Of a DNA stretch of 64,000 nucleotides, positions 58,443 to 64,000 are shown piece after piece. The DNA comes from MedAcidi-G1 sp002713545 (GTDB lineage Bacteria; Actinomycetota; Acidimicrobiia; Acidimicrobiales; MedAcidi-G1). The DNA is taken from NCBI GenBank assembly GCA_964013895.1, contig CAXGYF010000003.1, forward strand, positions 22,289 to 86,288, written 5' to 3'. The position numbers were made by a program, and so were the translations under genes. Every line of letters begins with the position of its first letter. The first letter of the stretch is position 1. A model generated the notes under the pieces. The model saw only the letters and a program-made list of their open reading frames with translations. It was not told the origin of the DNA and did not search any database.

Positions 58443-60535
58443 CCAACAAAAGCTGAAGCAAATACAAGTGAAACTATTGTCATCACTTTTATAAGAATAT
58501 TCATAGCAGGTCCTGAAGTGTCCTTGAATGGGTCGCCAACCGTGTCACCTACCACTGCAGCTTTGTGAGGCTCCGATCCCTTCCCTCCGAGTTCACCGCT
58601 TTCAATGTATTTCTTAGCATTATCCCAAGCTCCTCCTGCATTAGCCATAAATATTGCTAGACAAAAACCTGCCACTAAAGCGCCAGCTAAAAAGCCACCT
58701 AAAGAATCGATACTCACAAAACCCAATATCAGAGGGATGACAACAGCTAGAATTCCTGGAGCGAGCATTTCTTTGAGGGAAGCTGAAGTCGAAATTGCTA
58801 CACACCTTGCAGAATCAGGAATAACACCTTCAGCGCCTTCCCTCAGTCCTGGGATTTCACGGAATTGTCTCCTCACTTCTTCGATCATTTTTTGCGCAGC
58901 TCGACCAACCGCATCAATGGTTAAAGCAGCAAAAAGGAAAGGTAGCATAGCGCCAAGGAAAAGTCCGATAAATACTTCTACTTGGCCAATATCTAGTGAC
59001 AGTGAACCACCCGCTTCGATTACAGCGAACTCGAAACTTTTGAATAAGGCTAAAGCGGTTAGAGCAGCGGATCCAACAGCAAATCCCTTTGCAACAGCTG
59101 CTGTAGTGTTGCCAAGAGAGTCTAAAGCATCCGTTACTTCTCTGACTTCCGGACCTAATTCAGCCATTTCGGCAATGCCACCGGCATTGTCAGCGATAGG
59201 TCCATATGCGTCCACTGAAACTACGACACCGAGAGTGGCAAGCATTCCTATCGCAGCAACGGCGATTCCATAGATTCCACCATCTAAGTTGTAATAGGAA
59301 TCGAAAGCCATTTCACCACCCCAGTAAGCAACGGCGATACCCACGCCTAGCAAAGCTACGGAAGCTGCCACTGAAATCATTCCAGCGGAAATCCCTCCGA
59401 GAATCGTTGTTGCAGGGCCAGTTTTTGACTGATCGGCAATTTTTTTAACCGGTGAATAGTGATCAGAAGTGTAAAATTCTGCTGTTTTACCTAAAGCCCA
59501 GCCGACGAGTAAACCACCGACTACTGAAATGGCAAGGCCAATTGGGTTATCGAAATCCGCATTATCACCGAACATCCAGTAAGCGATACCAACGGTCGCT
59601 AATACTGTTAAGCCCATCGCAACGTTTGTTCCAAGATGCAGAGCACGGCTTAAAGCTCGACTATCCGTGGATTCGCCACCTCGAACTAGAAAAGAACCGA
59701 GTATGGATGTAAGCATTCCCGCAAAAGCTATCGCTAGGGGGAATAATAGAAGAGAAATATTTGTTGACACTGATGCGTCCTCTGCGGTCAGTCCGAGAGC
59801 AAAAGCGACTAACGATATAGGGGCAATAATCGAACCTGCGTAACTTTCGAATAGGTCGGCTCCCATTCCAGCTACGTCTCCGACGTTGTCTCCAACATTA
59901 TCCGCAATAGTTGCAGGATTTCTTGGGTCATCTTCGGGAATTCCTGCTTCGACTTTTCCGACCAAGTCAGCTCCGACATCCGCAGCTTTTGTGTAAATGC
60001 CTCCGCCTACACGTGAAAAGAGAGCGATCGATGAAGCGCCAAGCCCATAGGCAGTGACCACTTCAAAAGCATCATCAACTTCTGCTACTAAAACAAAAAG
60101 AATGTATACGAGTGCTAAACCGCCGAGAGCAAGACCAGCTACAGAGAAACCCATTACAGCGCCACCACGGAAAGCAATTGGTAAAGCTTTCCCCGGGCCA
60201 TCCTGAGCAGCATTAGCAGTTCGAGCATTGGCCATGGTGGCTACGGTCATTCCTGCATATCCGGCCGTGGCTGATAAGACTGCACCAATAATGTAAGTAA
60301 GTGAGGCTACTGGAGCAATGAGTACTCCTATGAGAATTGCCATTACTGCTACGAAAATAGACACCCAGGAATACTCTTGACGTAAGAACGCGCGAGCGCC
60401 TTTCTCAATTTCATTCATTAGAAAAATCATGCGCTCATTTCCTGGTGAAGCTGCTTTTACATTTGTATAAAAGTAGCCAGCCAGAAGTAAAGCTAGTAGG
60501 GCAGATGAAAGTGCTAGATATGGTATCGCTTCCAA
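58439..60535 (-). CDS. hppA: Membrane-bound pyrophosphatase (ion pump)
   Basis: Hydrolyses pyrophosphate and pumps H+ or Na+ across the membrane. About 16 helices in 698 residues. The substrate site has DVGADLVGKVEAGIPEDD, ADNVGDNVGD and a C-terminal DTVGDPFKDTSGPA. GNTTAA at 475-480 has Ala at 479, where K+-independent enzymes have Lys, so this is the K+-dependent class; DLFESYAGS also resembles that class. The TTG start is supported by GAGGAG upstream. Confidence 0.95.
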   Translation of the reverse strand: MEAIPYLALSSALLALLLAGYFYTNVKAASPGNERMIFLMNEIEKGARAFLRQEYSWVSIFVAVMAILIGVLIAPVASLTYIIGAVLSATAGYAGMTVATMANARTANAAQDGPGKALPIAFRGGAVMGFSVAGLALGGLALVYILFVLVAEVDDAFEVVTAYGLGASSIALFSRVGGGIYTKAADVGADLVGKVEAGIPEDDPRNPATIADNVGDNVGDVAGMGADLFESYAGSIIAPISLVAFALGLTAEDASVSTNISLLLFPLAIAFAGMLTSILGSFLVRGGESTDSRALSRALHLGTNVAMGLTVLATVGIAYWMFGDNADFDNPIGLAISVVGGLLVGWALGKTAEFYTSDHYSPVKKIADQSKTGPATTILGGISAGMISVAASVALLGVGIAVAYWGGEMAFDSYYNLDGGIYGIAVAAIGMLATLGVVVSVDAYGPIADNAGGIAEMAELGPEVREVTDALDSLGNTTAAVAKGFAVGSAALTALALFKSFEFAVIEAGGSLSLDIGQVEVFIGLFLGAMLPFLFAALTIDAVGRAAQKMIEEVRRQFREIPGLREGAEGVIPDSARCVAISTSASLKEMLAPGILAVVIPLILGFVSIDSLGGFLAGALVAGFCLAIFMANAGGAWDNAKKYIESGELGGKGSEPHKAAVVGDTVGDPFKDTSGPAMNILIKVMTIVSLVFASAFVG

Positions 60536-60723
60536 GGGGTTGTCTCCTCATTGGTTCTATTTGATGAGTATTTGTGTCAACCGTAATGGCTGAACAGTAT
60601 GGCTAATAATAGCCAAAATGACGGTATTAAGTGTGATGCTGGCTTCCAACCTCTGCGGGATAATTAACTTAGTAAATCATCAAAAAAGTGGCACAAATAT
60701 AAAAGATCGGCAACGCTTAAAGT

Positions 60724-61308
60724 ATGGAAAGACGGGATCTTCGTCAAAAGATGCTAGAAATTCGCAAATCTGTGCCTTCTAGTAAGATAAATGAAACTTC
60801 AGAAGAAATATGTGAAGTTTTCCGAGAACTTGACTTGTTTAAAAACGCGAAAAAAATCGCTACATATGCTGCGTGTAACGGAGAAATCGATCCTTCATTT
60901 CTTCAGCCGAGCGATGGGAAAGTATTCCTCTTCCCTGTTTCACAAAAGAACGGATTGTTGAAGTTTATGCAACCGTTTGGAGATTTAATAAAAGGAAGTT
61001 TTGGAATTCCTGAACCTGAAACTGGAATTGAAAGAAAAGTTTCAGAAATTGACTTAGTGATCGTTCCATTAGTAGCCGCAGATCCTTGTTGTAATCGTCT
61101 AGGTCACGGTGCCGGATACTACGACAAAACTTTTGCTTCGGATCGAATTTCTAAATGCCCACCACTAGTTGGCTTAGCGTATGATTTTCAAATTGTTAAA
61201 AAGTTAGAAGTAAATTCTTGGGATATTCCACTAGATCTTTTGATCACTGAGAGCCGAGTATTTTTTAGTGAAATGTCACATCCGCGAGTTCCTATGGGGG
61301 AGTATTAA
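60724..61308 (+). CDS. 5-formyltetrahydrofolate cyclo-ligase
   Basis: Converts 5-formyl-THF to 5,10-methenyl-THF with ATP. Family features are the N-terminal basic RRDLRQKMLEIR, LFPVSQKNGLLKFMQ, PEPETG, VPLVAADPCCNRLGHGAGYYDKTF (the glycine-rich ATP-site motif GxGxGYYD) and the DLLITESRV end. 194 residues. It lies 3 bp before trkA. The start has no Shine-Dalgarno sequence. Confidence 0.92.
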   Translation: MERRDLRQKMLEIRKSVPSSKINETSEEICEVFRELDLFKNAKKIATYAACNGEIDPSFLQPSDGKVFLFPVSQKNGLLKFMQPFGDLIKGSFGIPEPETGIERKVSEIDLVIVPLVAADPCCNRLGHGAGYYDKTFASDRISKCPPLVGLAYDFQIVKKLEVNSWDIPLDLLITESRVFFSEMSHPRVPMGEY

Positions 61309-61311
61309 ACA

Positions 61312-62715
61312 ATGAGAATAATTGTTGTTGGAGCCGGAGAAGTCGGTACTTACATTGCCGATCGCTTGAGTCGACAAGAACACGATATTGCACTCATAGA
61401 GCTAGATCCCGAGCGATATAGACAAGTGGAAGCGGAATTGGATGTACTTGCCATTAATGGCAGTGGAACGGATTCGGCTGCCTTAAAAAGAGCTGGTATT
61501 GAAGAAGCCGACCTTCTTGTGGCGGCAACAAATAAAGATGAAATAAATCTTTTTTCTGCCTTGCTTGCTCGTCAAGCAGGTGTAGGTAAAACGATCGTAC
61601 GAGTCGAATCCAGAAAACTCCGTAGTAAGGAAGTGACTGCGTTATTTGAAAAATTTGATGACCACTTAGTGATCGATCCAGACCAAGAGGTGGCTGATTC
61701 TGTTCTCAGACTCATGGAATACCCCGGCGCAATGGATCTTTCGAGAATGGCCAGCGAAGAAGTGGTAATAATTGGAGCAAGGTTGCCTGCACATGCACCT
61801 CTAGTAGGCGTTTCATTGCACGCTCTCGGCAGGGAACTTGATCCCGACTGGGATTTTATTGTTGGGACTATCACAAGGAAACTCGAGAACGATGATTTAG
61901 AAGAAGTAACGATTGTCCCAAGGCAAGACGAGATCCTCAAAGAAGGAGATTTGCTTAGGGTCATATGTAAAAGCCGAGCACTTCATGATGTGACAAACAG
62001 ATTGGGAATTGCAAGAGATGTTCCTAGAAGAGCTCTTTTGCTGGGCGGGGGTAGAACAGCTGAGATGATTGCTGAATCGCTTTTATATAGAGGTGTTGAT
62101 GTTGCGATTATCGAAAAAAAACATGAAAGAGCACTTGAATTAAGCGAGAGTCTGGCCAAGGCGTTGATCTACGAAGGTGATGTAACTGACGTCGAAATGC
62201 TTGAAGAAGCCGATGTAGCTCGCCAAGATCTTGTAATAGCTCTTACAGGCGAAGACGACGCAAATGTATTGGCGTGTTTGTACGCAAAATCTGTTTCTGC
62301 TCAATCAAAGAAAAATAACAGTGATGATGGAATCGAAACTATCGCGGTGGTTCACAGACTGAAATTATTAGATCTTTTAGAAACTAATCAGGTGGACACA
62401 GCTCTTAGTCCGCGAACGGCGACTGCAAATAGTGTTTTGCGATTCGTCAGGGGCGATGTAGAAAGTGTGGCAGCGGTAGAAACTTTTCTTCATGGAGATG
62501 TAGAAATTTTAGAATTTGCTGTTTCTGATGAAAGTCCGTGTGTTGATAGGTCTATAGAAGATATGCAATTAACGAAAGGTGCTTTAATTGGTGCGATTGT
62601 TCGTGATGGTAAGGCGCAGATCGCTAGGGGGCATAGCACTTTCAGAGCTAACGACCATGTAATTGCTATTGCTAAACCAGAATCTGTCGAAAAACTGACA
62701 GCTCTTTTCGTGTGA
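61312..62715 (+). CDS. trkA: Trk system potassium uptake regulatory subunit TrkA
   Basis: Cytoplasmic NAD(H)-binding gating ring of the Trk potassium transporter. Two complete RCK units are visible: RIIVVGAGEVGTYIADRLS at the start and RRALLLGGGRTAEMIAES from about 239, each with an acidic residue for NAD, and each followed by a TrkA-C domain. 467 residues, the usual double form. Overlaps trkH. Confidence 0.95.
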   Translation: MRIIVVGAGEVGTYIADRLSRQEHDIALIELDPERYRQVEAELDVLAINGSGTDSAALKRAGIEEADLLVAATNKDEINLFSALLARQAGVGKTIVRVESRKLRSKEVTALFEKFDDHLVIDPDQEVADSVLRLMEYPGAMDLSRMASEEVVIIGARLPAHAPLVGVSLHALGRELDPDWDFIVGTITRKLENDDLEEVTIVPRQDEILKEGDLLRVICKSRALHDVTNRLGIARDVPRRALLLGGGRTAEMIAESLLYRGVDVAIIEKKHERALELSESLAKALIYEGDVTDVEMLEEADVARQDLVIALTGEDDANVLACLYAKSVSAQSKKNNSDDGIETIAVVHRLKLLDLLETNQVDTALSPRTATANSVLRFVRGDVESVAAVETFLHGDVEILEFAVSDESPCVDRSIEDMQLTKGALIGAIVRDGKAQIARGHSTFRANDHVIAIAKPESVEKLTALFV

Positions 62716-64000
62716 TTTTTTCTCCCTTCTCGAAAAGAGGTAACTCACGAAGCGTTACTTATACAAACTCTTCTATTTTGATTGCGCTATCCCGCGGCGT
62801 GCTTGTAGGCGCTTCTGCAGCCGGATTACTATCTGTTCTTTCCGGCTTAATCGACCTTACTGACTCTGGTGATGACACAGCTATTTTCCTGATTTTCGGA
62901 ACTTTAATTACCATAATTTGCGCTTACTTGGCTAGATACGTTTCTGCGAAGAAATTAACGCGATCGGAAACTTTCTTGTTTATCACCTCTGGATTTTTGT
63001 CCTGTATCCTTTTCTCATCATTTCTGTACCTACTGCTAATCGAAAAAGAAAACTTCGGTAACGCATTCTTTGAATCTGCAGCCGCATTCACAACTACCTC
63101 ATTAACAGTTATTGATTTTGAGATTTCTGGAAGGGGGTTAATTTTTTACCGGACTTCATCACAGTTGCTAGGTAGCTTCGCCGCACTTTTTAGCGCTGTA
63201 ATGGTCATTCCTTTTTCGCAAGATAATTTCGGAGCCGAAACTACTGAACGGGTTGCTACCCGAGATGTCTTCCCAGAAAAGAAAAAAGCAGTTAAAGGCA
63301 TCTTTCTCATTTATCTTGTATCAACTTTGTTACTCACTCTCACTTTACTGATATCTGAACTGAATTTTTTTGATTCACTTCTAATTGCAATCAGCACAAT
63401 ATCTACAGGTGGATTTGTCATAAACGCAGACGTTTTCGAAAACTCTTCAGTCCAGTTACTTCTAATTGCAGGAATGATAATTACAGGCACAAGTATCATT
63501 GTTATTTGGAGGCTGGCAACCAGGAGGATAACAGCCACCCTTCTGTCCAGTGAGGTTAAGATTTATATTTTGGCAATAGTGGGCGCTGCCTTTTTACTGT
63601 TCCTTTGGGCCGACGAAGACTCTGTTTCTTCGCTGGGTAAAGCCTTCCTAATAGCTGTGTCTTCAATTTCAACGACCGGATTTCACATTTCTCCATTTGA
63701 AAATTGGACAATAGCGGCCGGTTTTCTTTTACTGCTACTCGTAACCGTAGGGCCAATGTCGTTGTCTAATGGCGGCGGCTTTCAAATCCAAAGACTGCAA
63801 ATACTTCTGGCTGTGTCGGTTCGCGAAATGGTTCGCCAATTACACCCTCGAGCAGTAGTTAAAATAAAGGTGGGTAACCAAAGCGTAAAAGAAGAGCGAG
63901 TCAGGGAAGTCGTTGTATTTCAATTCATATTCACTTCGATAATTTTTCTTACTGCGACTGTTTTGACGATTTCAGGTGTAAGTGTGTATGAGGCACTTTC
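62712..64000 (+). CDS. trkH: Trk potassium uptake membrane subunit TrkH (cut by window end)
   Basis: Potassium-conducting subunit with four pore repeats. The frame starts with GTG in the GTGA overlap with trkA and stays open to the last base, about 429 codons. Visible pore-loop signatures are AAAFTTTSLTV, STISTGGFVIN, SSISTTGFHIS and the last loop SLSNGGGFQIQRL. The last loop normally reads GSTAGGIK, here NGGGF. The fragment lacks the final helices. Confidence 0.9.
   Translation, partial: MIFSPFSKRGNSRSVTYTNSSILIALSRGVLVGASAAGLLSVLSGLIDLTDSGDDTAIFLIFGTLITIICAYLARYVSAKKLTRSETFLFITSGFLSCILFSSFLYLLLIEKENFGNAFFESAAAFTTTSLTVIDFEISGRGLIFYRTSSQLLGSFAALFSAVMVIPFSQDNFGAETTERVATRDVFPEKKKAVKGIFLIYLVSTLLLTLTLLISELNFFDSLLIAISTISTGGFVINADVFENSSVQLLLIAGMIITGTSIIVIWRLATRRITATLLSSEVKIYILAIVGAAFLLFLWADEDSVSSLGKAFLIAVSSISTTGFHISPFENWTIAAGFLLLLLVTVGPMSLSNGGGFQIQRLQILLAVSVREMVRQLHPRAVVKIKVGNQSVKEERVREVVVFQFIFTSIIFLTATVLTISGVSVYEAL

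Noticed and set aside
58605..59273. Long plus-strand frame inside hppA
   Set aside because: Antisense shadow of a highly biased membrane protein gene; composition mirrors the opposite strand.
60600..60615. TGGCTA/TAGCCA inverted repeat between hppA and the cyclo-ligase gene
   Set aside because: Six-bp stem with a 4-nt loop and no associated T-run or second copy; such repeats are common by chance.

Overview
The window looks like a piece of a compact, AT-rich actinobacterial chromosome. The strongest taxonomic evidence is a complete Pup-proteasome island (ARC/Mpa ATPase, Dop, Pup, PrcB, PrcA, PafA) running into pafB-pafC, tatA-tatC and a helY-type helicase, an order known from Actinomycetota such as Mycobacterium. 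A fused CofG/CofH F420 cofactor synthase (fbiC) and an F420-type nitroreductase-fold protein agree with this. The low GC (judged by eye, not counted), the very tight gene packing and a sulfatase suggest an aquatic, streamlined lineage, perhaps marine Acidimicrobiia or a relative; that placement is inference. I saw no insertion sequence, prophage, CRISPR array, rRNA or tRNA.

Layout. 1-3.5 kb: 3' end of trpD, an unusual 353-bp spacer, a glycerophosphodiesterase and pyruvate kinase. 3.5-7.4 kb: mobA, an RNase D that probably starts at CTG, a small acidic protein and a ClC channel. 7.4-11.2 kb: glcDEF glycolate oxidase. 11.2-17.2 kb (minus strand): hxlR-fbiC and tkt-tal. 17.3-21.6 kb: a DacB-type carboxypeptidase, a stand-alone LON domain, three small membrane proteins, trmI and a lipoprotein protease. 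21.6-30.3 kb: ferredoxin and the proteasome/pupylation island with pafBC. 30.4-36.5 kb: signal peptidase I, a second glycerophosphodiesterase, tatA-tatC-helY, a DAG-kinase-like protein and a thioesterase. 36.5-39.3 kb: thiamine ABC transporter genes under a TPP riboswitch. 39.3-49.9 kb: an SDR, small membrane proteins, acyl-CoA ligase, F420-type protein, SMP-30, glpD, MFS, upp, plsC and menB. 50-60.5 kb: sulfatase, a double CoA-transferase, an M23 peptidase, 3-hydroxyacyl-CoA dehydrogenase, alcohol dehydrogenase, PAP2 phosphatase and a membrane pyrophosphatase. 60.7-64 kb: 5-formyl-THF cyclo-ligase and trkA-trkH, with trkH cut by the window end.

Two genome-wide habits stand out. First, of 13 convergent gene pairs, 12 end within 5 bp of each other or overlap, three of them by sharing a 4-bp stop-on-stop overlap. 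The only exception is the 353-bp trpD/GDPD gap, which holds a leftward promoter-like pair, a row of TGTGGA-type boxes, several hairpins and a strong leftward terminator: a good candidate for an undescribed small RNA. Second, at least 14 genes have a TANNNT hexamer exactly 6 (two cases 7) bases before the start codon and no Shine-Dalgarno sequence, the arrangement expected for leaderless mRNAs. Several of these hexamers lie inside the proteasome island and would divide it into separately transcribed parts.

Functionally the window combines protein quality control (proteasome, LON domain, proteases, Tat and signal peptidase), central carbon metabolism (pyruvate kinase, transketolase, transaldolase, glycolate and glycerol-3-phosphate oxidation), fatty acyl-CoA and phospholipid turnover, thiamine uptake, and ion homeostasis (ClC, Trk, pyrophosphatase).
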